From Streptomyces sp. MUM 203J (GTDB lineage Bacteria; Actinomycetota; Actinomycetes; Streptomycetales; Streptomycetaceae): DNA of 64,000 bases. A model generated the notes under the pieces. It had not been told where the DNA came from. It saw nothing but the letters and a program-made list of their open reading frames with translations, and did not search any database. The stretch lies in the NCBI RefSeq assembly GCF_022414595.1, contig NZ_JADWYO010000014.1, positions 1-64,000 on the forward strand, read 5' to 3'. The number at the start of each line of letters is the position of its first letter. The first letter of the stretch is position 1. The position numbers and the translations under genes are program-made. This document shows positions 19,110 through 28,548 of this stretch, piece after piece.

Positions 19110-19820
19110 GTGTTGACCCGCAGCAGACACCGCAGTGAGCCCGTTCGCCCCGCCCCGCTGCCGGTGGCCCTCGCCGCCGCGCTGGCCCTGACGGGCGTGT
19201 TCGTCCTCTCCGCCTGTGACCCCGGTACCGCCGGGAGCGGGGGGAAGCCGCAGGCCACGGCCGGGGCCGAGGTGGGGGTGCTGGCCCCGGGCAGGCCGGG
19301 TGAGCCCGCCCGGACACTGTCACCGGAGGAGGCCGCCACCGCGGTACCCGAGGACGCGCCGAACGCGGCGGACGTGTCGTACACGACGATGATGATCGTC
19401 CACCACGAACAGGCACTGCGGATGACGGCACTGGTCCCGGACCGGGTGCGTTCGGAGCAGGTGAGGGCCCTGGCGGCGCGGATCGAGGCGGCGCAGGGAC
19501 CGGAGATCGCAGCGATGCGGGCTTGGCTGAAAACGAGTCGCGGCGAGGAGGGCCACGGCGGCGGACGCCACGGCGAGCAACACGACGACCACTCGGGGAT
19601 GCCGGGCATGGCCACCGAGGAGCAGCTCGCGAAGCTGGAGCGGTCCCGGGGCGAGGCGTTCGACGACCTCTTCCTGAAACTGATGATCACCCACCACGAG
19701 GGGGCGGTCACCATGGCGTCGGAGGTGCTGGGCGAGGGACGGAACATCCGCGTCCAGGAGATGGCGAACGACGTGATCGCCCAGCAGACCGCGGAGATCC
19801 ACCGGATGCGCGGGATGTGA
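19110..19820 (+). CDS. DUF305 lipoprotein with His/Met-rich segment
   Basis: This 236-residue lipoprotein has a signal peptide ending in the lipobox VLSAC. Two DUF305 repeats follow, each with a paired-histidine motif: MMIVHHEQALRM and LMITHHEGAVTM. They fold as a ferritin-like helical bundle in known members. Between them lies a metal-ligand-rich stretch (GHGGGRHGEQHDDHSGMPGM), and the chain ends in HRMRGM, which suggests copper or another soft metal; that is inference. The GTG at 19110 has GGGAGG upstream. It is divergent from the LVIVD propeller gene, sharing a 157-bp promoter region. Confidence 0.87.
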   Translation: MLTRSRHRSEPVRPAPLPVALAAALALTGVFVLSACDPGTAGSGGKPQATAGAEVGVLAPGRPGEPARTLSPEEAATAVPEDAPNAADVSYTTMMIVHHEQALRMTALVPDRVRSEQVRALAARIEAAQGPEIAAMRAWLKTSRGEEGHGGGRHGEQHDDHSGMPGMATEEQLAKLERSRGEAFDDLFLKLMITHHEGAVTMASEVLGEGRNIRVQEMANDVIAQQTAEIHRMRGM

Positions 19821-19967
19821 CCCCGGCACCGCCCGCGACCGCGGGCCGCCTCCCCGCTCGCCGGCGGACCGTCCCCGCCGACGCGCCGCTGACACGCTGG
19901 CGTTGAGCGGCCTCCCCCCGCGCGGCGGCCGGTGGGATGCTGGAACCCTCCCCGGGAAGGAGCGCGC

Positions 19968-21380
19968 ATGCTTCGTGTCGCCGTGGTCGGTTCCGGCCCC
20001 AGCGGGGTCTACACCGCCCAGTCGCTGGTCGAGCAGACCGCGGTGCCGGACGTGCGGGTGCACGTCCTGGACCGGCTGCCGTGCCCGTACGGGCTGGTCC
20101 GCTACGGGGTGGCGCCGGACCACGAGAAGATCAAGTCACTGCAGAACAACCTGCGGGCCGTGCTCGAGCACGAGCGGGTCCGCTTCATCGGGAACGTGCC
20201 GGTGGGCGAGGGCGCGCTGACACCCGCGCGGCTGCTGGAGCTTTACCACGCCGTCGTGTACTGCGTGGGCGCCGCGCGGGACCGCAGGCTGGGCATCCCG
20301 GGGGAGGACCTGACGGGCAGCTGCTCCGCCACCGACTTCGTCGCCTGGTACAGCGCTCACCCGGACGCCTGGGCGCGCCGCTTCGCACTGGACACGGTCC
20401 GGTCGGCCGTGGTCGTCGGCGCGGGCAACGTCGCGGTGGACGTGACCCGGATCCTGGCCAGGGCCCCGGAGGAGCTGCGGCCGACCGACGTGCCCGCGGC
20501 GGCGCTGGAGGCATTGGCGGCGAGCACGGTACGGGAGGTGCACATGGTGGCCCGGCGGGGGCCGTCGCAGGGCCGGTTCACCACCAAGGAGCTGCGGGAG
20601 CTGGGCACGCTGCCGTCGGCGGGCGTCGCGCTGACCGAGGCCGACCTGGCGCTGGACCCCGCGTACGGGGACCCGACGGGCCTCCCGGCGGTGAACCGCC
20701 GGAACGTGGAGGTGATCCGCGGCTGGGCGACGTCCTCCGGCGCGGAACAGGGTGCAGGCACCCGGGACCCCGGCGGGGGGCACGCCCCCGGAGCGGAGCC
20801 GGATCCCGGCACGGGACGGGTGATCCGGCTGCGGTTCTTCCTCCGGCCCGTGGAGATCCTCGGCGCGGGCGGCCGGGTGGCGGGCGTGCGTTTCGAGCGG
20901 ACCTTGCCGGACGGGGCGGGCGGGGTACGGGGCACCGGGACGTACGAGGAGATCGCGGCCGGCCTGGTGCTGCGGGCGGTCGGCTACCGTGGCGCGCCCC
21001 CGGAGGGCCTGCCGTCCGACCCGGCACGGGGCACCGTGCCGCATGCCGCCGGGCGGGTGCTGCGGGGCGGAACGCCGTCGCCGGGCGAGTACGTCGCGGG
21101 GTGGATCAAGCGCGGCCCCTCGGGGGTCATCGGTACGAACCGGCCCTGCGCCAAGGAGACGGCCGCGTCCGTCCTGGCGGACGCCCACCTGCTGGCTCGC
21201 CGGGCCGTCGCCCCGGACCCGCTGGACGCGATGCGCTCCTGGGGTCTGCGGCCGGTGGAGTGGCCCGGGTGGCTCGCCATCGAGCGGGCGGAGGCCGCGT
21301 TGGGGCGGGCGCTCGGACGGGACCGGGTGAAGATCCCGGACTGGGAGGGGCTGCTGGCGGCTGCGGGGAGTTCCGCCTGA
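19968..21380 (+). CDS. FAD-dependent ferredoxin/adrenodoxin-NADP reductase-like
   Basis: The 470-residue flavoprotein belongs to the adrenodoxin reductase/FprA group, which moves electrons between NADPH and ferredoxins. The FAD fingerprint is VAVVGSGPSGVYTAQ at the N-terminus, and PYGLVRYGVAPDHEKIK is a family hallmark. The NADP fold begins VVVGAGNVAVDVTRIL, and the C-terminus has the conserved GWIKRGPSGVIGTNR. The ATG at 19968 follows AAGGAG. A Gly/Pro-rich insertion near residues 260-285 is unusual. No ferredoxin or P450 gene is adjacent; the nearest P450 is about 15 kb away, so the partner is unknown. Confidence 0.9.
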   Translation: MLRVAVVGSGPSGVYTAQSLVEQTAVPDVRVHVLDRLPCPYGLVRYGVAPDHEKIKSLQNNLRAVLEHERVRFIGNVPVGEGALTPARLLELYHAVVYCVGAARDRRLGIPGEDLTGSCSATDFVAWYSAHPDAWARRFALDTVRSAVVVGAGNVAVDVTRILARAPEELRPTDVPAAALEALAASTVREVHMVARRGPSQGRFTTKELRELGTLPSAGVALTEADLALDPAYGDPTGLPAVNRRNVEVIRGWATSSGAEQGAGTRDPGGGHAPGAEPDPGTGRVIRLRFFLRPVEILGAGGRVAGVRFERTLPDGAGGVRGTGTYEEIAAGLVLRAVGYRGAPPEGLPSDPARGTVPHAAGRVLRGGTPSPGEYVAGWIKRGPSGVIGTNRPCAKETAASVLADAHLLARRAVAPDPLDAMRSWGLRPVEWPGWLAIERAEAALGRALGRDRVKIPDWEGLLAAAGSSA

Positions 21381-21519
21381 GCGGGGACTCTGCCTGAGGC
21401 AGGGCTCCGCCCGAGGTGTCAGGGGGCGGGGCGCCCGGTCGCGGAGAGAACGGGCCGGTGTCGGTGGGCGGGTGCACACTGGCGCATATCCGTGACAACG
21501 GCGTCCTGGAGGCTGAACC

Positions 21520-22608
21520 ATGACAGATGACGTACTGCTGGCCGTCGGCACCCGCAAGGGCCTCTTCATCGGCCGCAGGCGCGGCGGGGTCTGGGAGTTC
21601 GGGGATCCGCAGTTCCCCGCCCAGGCCGTGTACTCCATCGGGATCGACCTGCGGCGCAGCTCGCCCCGGCTGCTCGTGGGCGGGGACAGCGCGCACTGGG
21701 GGCCGTCGGTGTTCCACTCCGACGACCTGGGTGCGAGCTGGACGGAGCCCGCGCGCCCGGCCGTGAGGTTCCCGGAGGACACCGGAGCCTCACTGGAGCG
21801 GGTGTGGCAGCTCCATCCGGCGGGGCCCGCCGCGCCCGGCGTGGTGTACGCGGGCACGGAACCGGCCGCGCTGTTCCGGTCGGTGGACGAGGGCGAGACG
21901 TTCGAGCTGGTGCGGCCCCTGTGGGAGCACCCGACCCGGTCACAGTGGCAGCCCGGCGGGGGCGGGGAGGCCCTGCACACGGTGATCACCGACCCGCGGG
22001 ACCCGGATGCGGTGACGGTGGCCGTGTCCACGGCCGGGGTGTTCCGCACCGTCGACGGCGGCCGGACCTGGGCGCCGTCGAACGACGGGGTGTCGGCGGT
22101 GTTCCTGCCGGACCGGCACCCGAGGTTCGGGCAGTGCGTCCACAAGATCGCGCAGGACGCCGGGGACCCGGACCGCCTGTACCTCCAGAACCACTGGGGC
22201 GTGTACCGCAGTGACGACCACGGCGTGACCTGGACGGACATCGGGGCCGGGCTGCCGTCCGACTTCGGGTTCGCGGCGGTCGCGCATCCGCACCACGCCG
22301 ACATGGCCTACGTCTTCCCGATCACCGCCGACTCGGACCGGGTGCCGGCCGAGCGGCGCTGCCGGGTGTTCCGCACACGGGACGCCGGTGCGGGCTGGGA
22401 GGCCCTGTCGGCGGGCCTGCCCGAGGGCGACCACTACGGGACGGTGCTGCGGGACGCCATGTGCACGGACGGCGCCGACCCGGCCGGGGTGTACTTCGGC
22501 AACCGGAACGGCGAGCTGTACGGGAGCCCCGACGACGGCGACACCTGGCAGCTGCTGGCCGAGCACCTGCCGGATGTGCTGTGCGTACGGGCGGCGGTCG
22601 TCGGGTGA
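21520..22608 (+). CDS. BNR/Asp-box repeat beta-propeller protein
   Basis: This 362-residue protein consists of beta-propeller blades marked by at least six Asp-box motifs: SDDLGASW, SVDEGETF, TVDGGRTW, SDDHGVTW, TRDAGAGW and SPDDGDTW. Such repeats occur in sialidases and in photosystem assembly factors, but sialidase catalytic residues are not obvious here. There is no signal peptide, so it is probably cytosolic. Its role is unknown. It ends 35 bp before the convergent ung gene and follows the reductase gene by 139 bp. Confidence 0.8.
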   Translation: MTDDVLLAVGTRKGLFIGRRRGGVWEFGDPQFPAQAVYSIGIDLRRSSPRLLVGGDSAHWGPSVFHSDDLGASWTEPARPAVRFPEDTGASLERVWQLHPAGPAAPGVVYAGTEPAALFRSVDEGETFELVRPLWEHPTRSQWQPGGGGEALHTVITDPRDPDAVTVAVSTAGVFRTVDGGRTWAPSNDGVSAVFLPDRHPRFGQCVHKIAQDAGDPDRLYLQNHWGVYRSDDHGVTWTDIGAGLPSDFGFAAVAHPHHADMAYVFPITADSDRVPAERRCRVFRTRDAGAGWEALSAGLPEGDHYGTVLRDAMCTDGADPAGVYFGNRNGELYGSPDDGDTWQLLAEHLPDVLCVRAAVVG

Positions 22609-22643
22609 CGGTCCTTCGGCTCCTCGCCGCGGGCCCCGGCCGC

Positions 22644-23321
22644 TTACGGCAGCCGCCAGTCGACCGGCTGCGCGCCCTGGCCGATCAGCAGGTCGTTGGT
22701 GCGGCTGAACGGCCGGGAGCCGAAGAAACCGCGGTCGGCCGACATCGGGGACGGGTGCGCCGACTCGATGGCCGGGTAGGCGTCCAGGAACGGCCGCAGG
22801 TTGCGGGCGTCCCGCCCCCACAGGATGGCGACCAACGGCTTGCCGCGCGCGGCCAGCGCCTTGATGGCCTGCTCGGTGACCTCCTCCCAGCCCTTGCCGC
22901 GGTGCGCGCCGGGCTTGCGGGGGGCGGTGGTCAGCACCCTGTTCAGCAGCAGGACGCCCTGACGGGTCCAGGGTGTCAGGTCGCCGTTGGAGGGGCGCGG
23001 AAGCTGCAGGTCGGTGTGCAGCTCGCGGAAGATGTTCTCCAGGCTGCCCGGCAGCCGCTGGACGTCGGGCGCGACCGCGAAGCTGAGCCCGACGGGGTGC
23101 CCCGGCGTGGGATACGGGTCCTGACCCACGATCAGGACCCGCACTTCGTCGAAGGGCTGCTGGAAGGCGCGCAGGACGTCCGGTCCGGCGGGGAGGTAGG
23201 TACGGCCGGCCGCGATCTCCGCGCGGAGGAAGTCGCCCATCGCGGCGACGCGCCCCGCCACGGGGCGCAGCGCCTCCGCCCAGCCGGGCTCGACCAGTTG
23301 ATCCAAGGGTAGTGCTGCCAC
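22644..23321 (-). CDS. ung: Uracil-DNA glycosylase
   Basis: Ung removes uracil from DNA to start base-excision repair. The 225-residue protein has the water-activating motif [10 protein letters not shown], with the catalytic aspartate, and the leucine-loop motif [19 protein letters not shown] with its histidine. The uracil-binding stretch [10 protein letters not shown] is also conserved. The GTG at 23321 lies 8 nt after TAGAGT, so the message may be leaderless. Family length and both motifs are normal. Confidence 0.97.
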   Translation of the reverse strand: MAALPLDQLVEPGWAEALRPVAGRVAAMGDFLRAEIAAGRTYLPAGPDVLRAFQQPFDEVRVLIVGQDPYPTPGHPVGLSFAVAPDVQRLPGSLENIFRELHTDLQLPRPSNGDLTPWTRQGVLLLNRVLTTAPRKPGAHRGKGWEEVTEQAIKALAARGKPLVAILWGRDARNLRPFLDAYPAIESAHPSPMSADRGFFGSRPFSRTNDLLIGQGAQPVDWRLP

Positions 23322-23424
23322 GAAGCGTCACTCTACCGGCGCAACGGGCACACGCCCCAATCGCCCGGCCGCCGGAGTGTGGGCAGTTGGGGACGCGGAA
23401 CGGGGCCGGGAGAGGGTGAGCGGT

Positions 23425-24420
23425 ATGGCGTCGTGCGAACGGGTGCTGGGGGTGGATTCGGGCGGGTCGGGGCTGCGGGTCGCGCTGGGCCGGATCACCG
23501 GCGAGGGCGATGAGGCCGGTGCCGGGACCGTGGCGGCACGGGCGTTCGCCGGGCCCGTGCCGAGCGGGCCCGGCGGAATCGACGCGGACGCGATGCTGGC
23601 GCGGGTGCTGCCGGTGGCGCGGGAGCTGCTGGCGGAGGCGGGCGGCGGGGCGGGCCCGCCCCTGGCGGCGGTCGCGGTGGGGGCGGCGGGGATGGCGTCA
23701 CTGGGCGACGGGCTGCGGGCCGCGCTGCCGGGGGCGCTGCGCCGCTCGTTGGGGGTGAGGCGGGTGGTGCTGGCGGCCGACGCCGTCACCGCGTACGCGG
23801 GTGCCCTGGGGCAGCGGGCGGGGGCGGTCGTGGCCGCGGGGACCGGGGTGGTGGCTCTGGGCACGGACCTGTCCGGCTGGCGGAGGGCGGACGGGTGGGG
23901 GCATCTGCTGGGCGACTGCGGAGGCGGTGCGTGGATCGGGCGGGCGGGGCTGGAGGCGGCACTGCGGGCCCATGACGGGCGGCCGGACGGGTCGCGCGCG
24001 CTGCTGCGGCGGGCCGAGGCGGTCTTCGGGCCGGTGGGGGGACTGCCGGGCCGGGTGTACCCGAGGCCCGACCGGCCGGCCGTGCTGGCCTCGTTCGCGC
24101 CCGAGGTGGCGGGGTGCGCGTCCGGTGACCCGGTGGCGGCGGGGATCCTCGCGGAGGCGGCGCGGCATCTCGCGGGGTCGGCCGCGGCGGTGCACCCGCC
24201 GGGCGGCGAGGTGCTGGCGCTGGCCGGTGGCCTGTTCCGGGCGGGAGAGGTGCTGCTCGCTCCCGTGCGGGAGGCGGTGGCCGGGGCGCTGCCCGGGGTC
24301 CGGGTGGTGCCGGCGGCCCGCAACCCGCTGGCCGGGGCGCTGCGGCTCGCGGCGGCGGTGGCGCGGGGCGGGCTGCGGCTGCCGGCTGAGCGGGGGCTGC
24401 TGGACGTCTACGGAGGGTGA
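23425..24420 (+). CDS. BadF/BadG-type ATPase, N-acetylglucosamine kinase-like
   Basis: This is an ASKHA-fold ATPase of 331 residues related to N-acetylglucosamine kinase and the BadF/BcrA family. The phosphate-1 motif is LGVDSGGSGLRVALG, the phosphate-2 region is VVAAGTGVVALG, then GWGHLLGDCGGGAWIGR (a family hallmark) and the adenosine motif LALAGGLF. In known members it phosphorylates amino sugars; the substrate here is not proven. The ATG at 23425 has GAGAGG 9 nt upstream; a GTG at 23416 is possible. It stands alone in its orientation beside ung. Confidence 0.87.
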   Translation: MASCERVLGVDSGGSGLRVALGRITGEGDEAGAGTVAARAFAGPVPSGPGGIDADAMLARVLPVARELLAEAGGGAGPPLAAVAVGAAGMASLGDGLRAALPGALRRSLGVRRVVLAADAVTAYAGALGQRAGAVVAAGTGVVALGTDLSGWRRADGWGHLLGDCGGGAWIGRAGLEAALRAHDGRPDGSRALLRRAEAVFGPVGGLPGRVYPRPDRPAVLASFAPEVAGCASGDPVAAGILAEAARHLAGSAAAVHPPGGEVLALAGGLFRAGEVLLAPVREAVAGALPGVRVVPAARNPLAGALRLAAAVARGGLRLPAERGLLDVYGG

Positions 24421-24685
24421 GGCGTCACCGCGACTGCCCACGGCTCCCCCGCCCCTCCCCTTCCGTCTGTGCCGGTACGCGGCACGGCCGCGACGGTACC
24501 CGCGGCACGGGCCTCAGGTACCGCGGCTTAGCCCCTGGTCCCCGCACTCCCCCGCGCGCTGCGAGCGGGGTACCGCCGACAGGCCCGGCAAGGGCAAGGC
24601 AAAGGAAAGGACAAACCCGGGTATAGGCCACCGGACCGCACCCTCCCGAGCTTCCGCGCAGGCAAAACCAGTAGCATGCGGCGCC
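24421..24685. other. Intergenic region before the CbiX-like gene
   Basis: No gene is visible. A TAGCAT -10-like element at 24672-24677 lies 8 nt before the next ATG, suggesting a leaderless or very short leader. An imperfect direct repeat containing GGTAC and CGGCACGG sits near 24470-24510. Confidence 0.4.
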
Positions 24686-25606
24686 ATGAGCTCCCCCACT
24701 GGGCCCGACAACGGCCTGCCTGTACGAATGCCGCGACCCCGCCAGTCCGGGCGGCACCGTCGCCCCGAACCCCTGGCGGCGCCCGAGGGCGCGCCCGCAC
24801 TCGTCCTCGCCGTCCCCGGTGAGCCCTCCGCCGAGGTGCGCAGCCTCGCGGACGAGCTGGTGAGCATCGCGCGCTCCGAGCTGCCCGGACTGGAGGCCGC
24901 CGTGGCCTTCCTGGACGGGGACGACGCCGAGCACCCCTCGCTGCAGGGCGTGCTGAAGGCGGCCCAGGGTCTGCGCGTCGAGCGGTACGAGCTGGCCCAG
25001 GCCGCCGGCCGGGAGGTGTCCGCGCCCGAGGGCCCGGCCGCCGTGGTGGTCCCGCTGCTGGCCGGCCCGGACGTCCAGGTGATGGGCCGGATACGGCAGG
25101 CGGTGGCCGACAGCGGCGTGCCCGCCGAGCTGACCGATGTGCTGGGCCCGCACCCGCTGCTGGCCGAGGCGCTGCACGTACGGCTGTCGGAGGCGGGCCT
25201 GGCCCGCGCGGACCGGGCCCGGCTGTTCACCGTCGCGACGGCGGCCGACGGCATCGTGCTGGCCACGGTCGGCGGCGAAGAGGCCGTGCAGGCCGCCGGT
25301 ATCACCGGCATGCTGCTGGCCGCGCGGCTGGCGGTGCCGGTGATGGCCGCCGCACTGGACCAGGAGGGCTCGGTGGCGGCCGTGACGGACCAGCTGCGTT
25401 CCTCCGGCTCGGTGCAGCTGGCACTGGCGCCGTACGTGGTGGGCCCGGAGGTGGCCGACGGGCTGCTGGACGACGCGGCGAAGGCTGCGGACTGCCCGGT
25501 GGCCGAGGCGCTCGGCGCGTACCCGGCGGTCGGCAAGCTGGTGCTGTCGCAGTACATGACGCTGCTGGGGATCACGTCTCAGCAGGCGGCGACGCCCGCC
25601 CGCTGA
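24686..25606 (+). CDS. Sirohydrochlorin chelatase/CbiX-like protein
   Basis: The 306-residue product resembles actinobacterial CbiX/SirB-type chelatase-like proteins with two related half-domains: ALVLAVPGEPSAEVRSLADEL and a second half from RARLFTVATAADG. Classical chelatases use paired histidines; here the usual HGS motif at the first strand reads VPGEP, so metal insertion is doubtful. The arginine-rich N-terminus (RMPRPRQSGRHRRPEP) is variable. No cobalamin or sirohaem gene is adjacent. The fold assignment is moderate and the enzymatic role uncertain. Confidence 0.65.
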   Translation: MSSPTGPDNGLPVRMPRPRQSGRHRRPEPLAAPEGAPALVLAVPGEPSAEVRSLADELVSIARSELPGLEAAVAFLDGDDAEHPSLQGVLKAAQGLRVERYELAQAAGREVSAPEGPAAVVVPLLAGPDVQVMGRIRQAVADSGVPAELTDVLGPHPLLAEALHVRLSEAGLARADRARLFTVATAADGIVLATVGGEEAVQAAGITGMLLAARLAVPVMAAALDQEGSVAAVTDQLRSSGSVQLALAPYVVGPEVADGLLDDAAKAADCPVAEALGAYPAVGKLVLSQYMTLLGITSQQAATPAR

Positions 25607-25628
25607 GACGCCGCCCCCCGACTTCGCG

Positions 25629-25659
25629 GGGCCCGCACGGTTCGCCGCCGTGCGGGCCC
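25629..25659. terminator. Hairpin terminator after the CbiX-like gene
   Basis: A perfect 12-bp G+C stem with a 7-nt loop is followed by TTTCGCG. It lies between converging genes (ends at 25606 plus and 25692 minus) and may serve both. Confidence 0.8.
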
Positions 25660-25695
25660 TTTCGCGTTCAGACGTACGGGCCCTTTCGCGTTCAG
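25653..25695. repeat. Short tandem duplication, 24-bp period
   Basis: CGGGCCCTTTCGCGTTCAG occurs at 25653-25671 and again at 25677-25695. The second copy contains the stop codon of the minus-strand lactonase gene. It looks like a small slippage duplication of the terminator's right arm. Confidence 0.7.
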
Positions 25696-26783
25696 GCCAG
25701 GACGACGCAGGTCGCGGCGGGCACCGCGAGGGAGCCGGCGGGGGTGGGCACCCCACTGTCCGGGTCGAGGTCGAACCAGGTGACGTCACCGGAGCGCTCG
25801 TTGGCCACGTACAGGCGGCGGCCCCCCGGGTCGAGGGTCAGATCGCGGGGCCAGCGCCCTCCGCAGGGCACATGAGCGACGGGCGTCAGCCGCTCGCCGC
25901 CCTCGTCCAGGGCCAGCACCGCGATGATGTCCTCGCCCCGCACGGCCGCCCAGACGTGCCGGCCGTCGGGGGCGACGGCCAGCGCCGACGGGTAGGCGGG
26001 CCCCTTCCCGGCGGCCGGGCCTCCCTCCGGCCGCAGGGACACCTCCCCCACCGGGACGAGCGTGCCGGTACGGGCCTGCCAGCGGCACACGGCCAGCGTC
26101 GGCTCCAGCTCGCCGAGGACGTACACATGGCTGCCCGCCGGGTGGAAGGCCAGATGGCGCGGCCCGCTCCCGGGCCGCAACGGGGTCACCTCGCGCGGCG
26201 TGAGCGCCCCCGTCGCCGCGTCGAGCGCGCTGACGTGCACGGAGTCGGTGCCGAGGTCCACCGCCAGCACCAGCCGCCCCCCGGGCGCGGGCACGACCTG
26301 GTGGGCGTGCGGGCCCGCCTGCCGTTCGGGATCCGGTCCGCGCCCCTCGTGGCGCAGCTCGCCGGTGACCCGGCCCAGCGTGCCTCCCGGGTGCACCGGC
26401 AGGGCGGCGACGCTTCCGGAGCCGTAGTGGGCGGCCAGCACGTGTCCCGCCAGGTAGGCGAGGTGGGTCGGGGCGGAGCCGCCCGTGGGCACGGGGGCGG
26501 CCAGCAAGCGGGGCGCCGGGCCGGAGGCGACGTCGAGCGCTGCCACGGCGCCGTTCTCCGTCTCGGACACCGCGTACAGCACGGACCCGCCCGGGCCGAG
26601 CGTGAGGAACGACGGGTCGGGGACCGCGTCGGTGGCGCCCGTGACGGTGAGCGCGCCGGTGCCCGGTTCGACGGAGGCGGCGGTGATCCCCGCTCCCCCG
26701 GCGTGGGTGAACGACCCGATGAAGGCGCGGCGCGCGGCCCCCCTGCGCCGTACCGCTCCCGATCCCTCCTGACGCGATGACAT
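25692..26783 (-). CDS. Lactonase family (6-phosphogluconolactonase-like propeller)
   Basis: The 363-residue protein matches the YbhE-type seven-bladed propeller lactonases. Repeated blade motifs are seen in GSVLYAVSETENG, HVYVLGELEPTLAV, DGRHVWAAVRGEDII and GRRLYVANERSGDV, and the conserved HAHQVVPAPGGRLVLAVDLG lies mid-chain. It lacks a signal peptide. Known members hydrolyse 6-phosphogluconolactone, but no pentose-phosphate gene is adjacent, so the substrate is inferred only. The ATG at 26783 follows GGAGAGG; a further in-frame start at 26834 is less likely. Confidence 0.83.
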   Translation of the reverse strand: MSSRQEGSGAVRRRGAARRAFIGSFTHAGGAGITAASVEPGTGALTVTGATDAVPDPSFLTLGPGGSVLYAVSETENGAVAALDVASGPAPRLLAAPVPTGGSAPTHLAYLAGHVLAAHYGSGSVAALPVHPGGTLGRVTGELRHEGRGPDPERQAGPHAHQVVPAPGGRLVLAVDLGTDSVHVSALDAATGALTPREVTPLRPGSGPRHLAFHPAGSHVYVLGELEPTLAVCRWQARTGTLVPVGEVSLRPEGGPAAGKGPAYPSALAVAPDGRHVWAAVRGEDIIAVLALDEGGERLTPVAHVPCGGRWPRDLTLDPGGRRLYVANERSGDVTWFDLDPDSGVPTPAGSLAVPAATCVVLA

Positions 26784-26880
26784 CGCGCTGCCCCTCTCCT
26801 CGGCCGTGGAACCGACGGGAGCCGACGCTAGCACTTCAGGTCTAGACCATCCGAGCCGCCGTCAGGTGCCCGGCCGACAC

Positions 26881-28395
26881 TCAGGGCTGCGGCTGGAGGT
26901 CCACGGACCGCTGGAGGGGGGCCGCCAGGTCCGTCAGCGCGTGCTCCAGCGCGTGCAGGTGGTGCAGCGCCGGGTGGTCCGCCTCCGTGCCGCCGGTCGC
27001 GCCGGACGGCACGGGGGCCGCCTCGGCCCTGGTCGGAGGCGCCGCCGTGAGGGCCCGCACGGCGGCCTCCACACGCCAGCAGGCCACGGCGAGCCGCGCG
27101 TCGTGTGAGGCGTCCGCGTCCGCCGCGACCAGCGCGAGCGCCCGCGTCTCGGCCGCACAGTCGTCGAGCAGCTCCATCACCCGCAGGGCGCGCTGCTTGC
27201 GGACGCGCCGCGGGTTGAGCGGGTGCAGCAGCGGGGCCAGGGACATCCGCACCCGGGCCAGCACGGCCTCCAGCTCCTTGATGTGCGGGGTCGGGTCCGC
27301 CTGCGCGTCGCCCGCGAGCCGGGCGGCGGCCGACGCGGCCGAGGCGTGCACACTGCGCAGGGCTCGGGCGATCCAGCCGTTCGTCGTCGCGTCCGTGGTG
27401 ATCGGCAGGACGAACAGCACCGCCAGCACCGCGCCCAGCATGCCGACACCGGTCTCCAGCAGCCGCAGCGCCAGCAGTCCGGTGTCGAGCAGTCCCAGCA
27501 GCCCGTACAGCAGGCTGGCCATCACCGTGACGGCGAGCATCATCCAGGTGTACGAGACGGGCGCGGTGTAGAAGATGCCGAACACGCACACCGCGATGAT
27601 GGCGGCGCTCGGCAGGGGCGCCGCGTGCAGCGGTACGGCGACCAGCGCGCCCACCCCGATGCCGATGAACGTGCCCAGGAAGCGCCGGAAGCCGCGGACC
27701 AGGGTCTCGCCCCGGGAGGTGGTGTTCACGAAGATCCACCAGGTGGCACCGACCGCCCAGTACCAGCGGTCCTGGGACAGCAGCTGCCCGACGAGCAGCG
27801 CGAAACCCGCGCCGGCCGTCGCCTGGACGGCCTGCCGGGTGGTGGCGCGGCGCAGGCCCGTACCGCTGTCCGGGGCGGGGAGGGCGGGCGGCTGCGGCAG
27901 CCGCCGCTCGTAGCACCAGACCCCGAACCGCACGAACGCGGCGGCGACCAGGGAGACCGTCACGGCCGCGTACAGCTCGGGCAGCTGGGCGGGGACGGTG
28001 CCGAGGAACTGCGTCACGAAGTACGACATGAAGGCGAACACGCCGAGGGAGTGGCCGCGCGGCCCCCAGCGGCGGGCGTACACGCCGGCGCCGACGATGG
28101 CGAGGAAGGCCGCGTCGCGGGCGAGGGGCTGGTCGTGCAGGACGGCGGCGAGGGCGAGCACCGGCAGGCCGACGACGGGGAGCAGGGCGGTGGTGACGGC
28201 CTGGCCGCGCACGGTCGGGTCGGTCACCGTGAAGAGCGCGAGCAGCGCGGCGAGACCGCCGGTGACGGCCGCGACGAGCGAGTGACCGGCCGTCCCGCAC
28301 AGTGCGACCGCCAGGGTGATGCCGAGGACCGCCCGCGTCGCGGCACGCAGCCGCAGCAGACCCGGGTCAGGAGCCACGAACATCTTCTTGAGCAC
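26881..28395 (-). CDS. FUSC family inner-membrane protein (efflux-type)
   Basis: The 504-residue protein has two sets of hydrophobic helices (about residues 20-170 and 195-325) and a long soluble tail, the pattern of the FUSC/aromatic-acid exporter family. The second set contains LLSQDRWYWAVGATWWIFV and FRRFLGTFIGIGVGALV, typical of the family. Known relatives export aromatic acids or similar compounds; the substrate here is unknown. The GTG at 28395 has AAGGGG 9 nt upstream. It is divergent from an Lrp regulator across a dense array of GGCCA-type inverted repeats, so control by that regulator is a good inference. Confidence 0.87.
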   Translation of the reverse strand: MLKKMFVAPDPGLLRLRAATRAVLGITLAVALCGTAGHSLVAAVTGGLAALLALFTVTDPTVRGQAVTTALLPVVGLPVLALAAVLHDQPLARDAAFLAIVGAGVYARRWGPRGHSLGVFAFMSYFVTQFLGTVPAQLPELYAAVTVSLVAAAFVRFGVWCYERRLPQPPALPAPDSGTGLRRATTRQAVQATAGAGFALLVGQLLSQDRWYWAVGATWWIFVNTTSRGETLVRGFRRFLGTFIGIGVGALVAVPLHAAPLPSAAIIAVCVFGIFYTAPVSYTWMMLAVTVMASLLYGLLGLLDTGLLALRLLETGVGMLGAVLAVLFVLPITTDATTNGWIARALRSVHASAASAAARLAGDAQADPTPHIKELEAVLARVRMSLAPLLHPLNPRRVRKQRALRVMELLDDCAAETRALALVAADADASHDARLAVACWRVEAAVRALTAAPPTRAEAAPVPSGATGGTEADHPALHHLHALEHALTDLAAPLQRSVDLQPQP

Positions 28396-28548
28396 CTACT
28401 ACCGCCCCTTCGCGCGTTCTCGGAGACCTGCCGCCGGAATCGGCGGCAGGCACCCGTGGCATGAAAAAGGCGCCGCGGGATCCGCAGCGCCATCGACCGC
28501 TCCATGACACCACCACGTGGCGCGTTGGCTCAACTCGCACCCGCAGCG

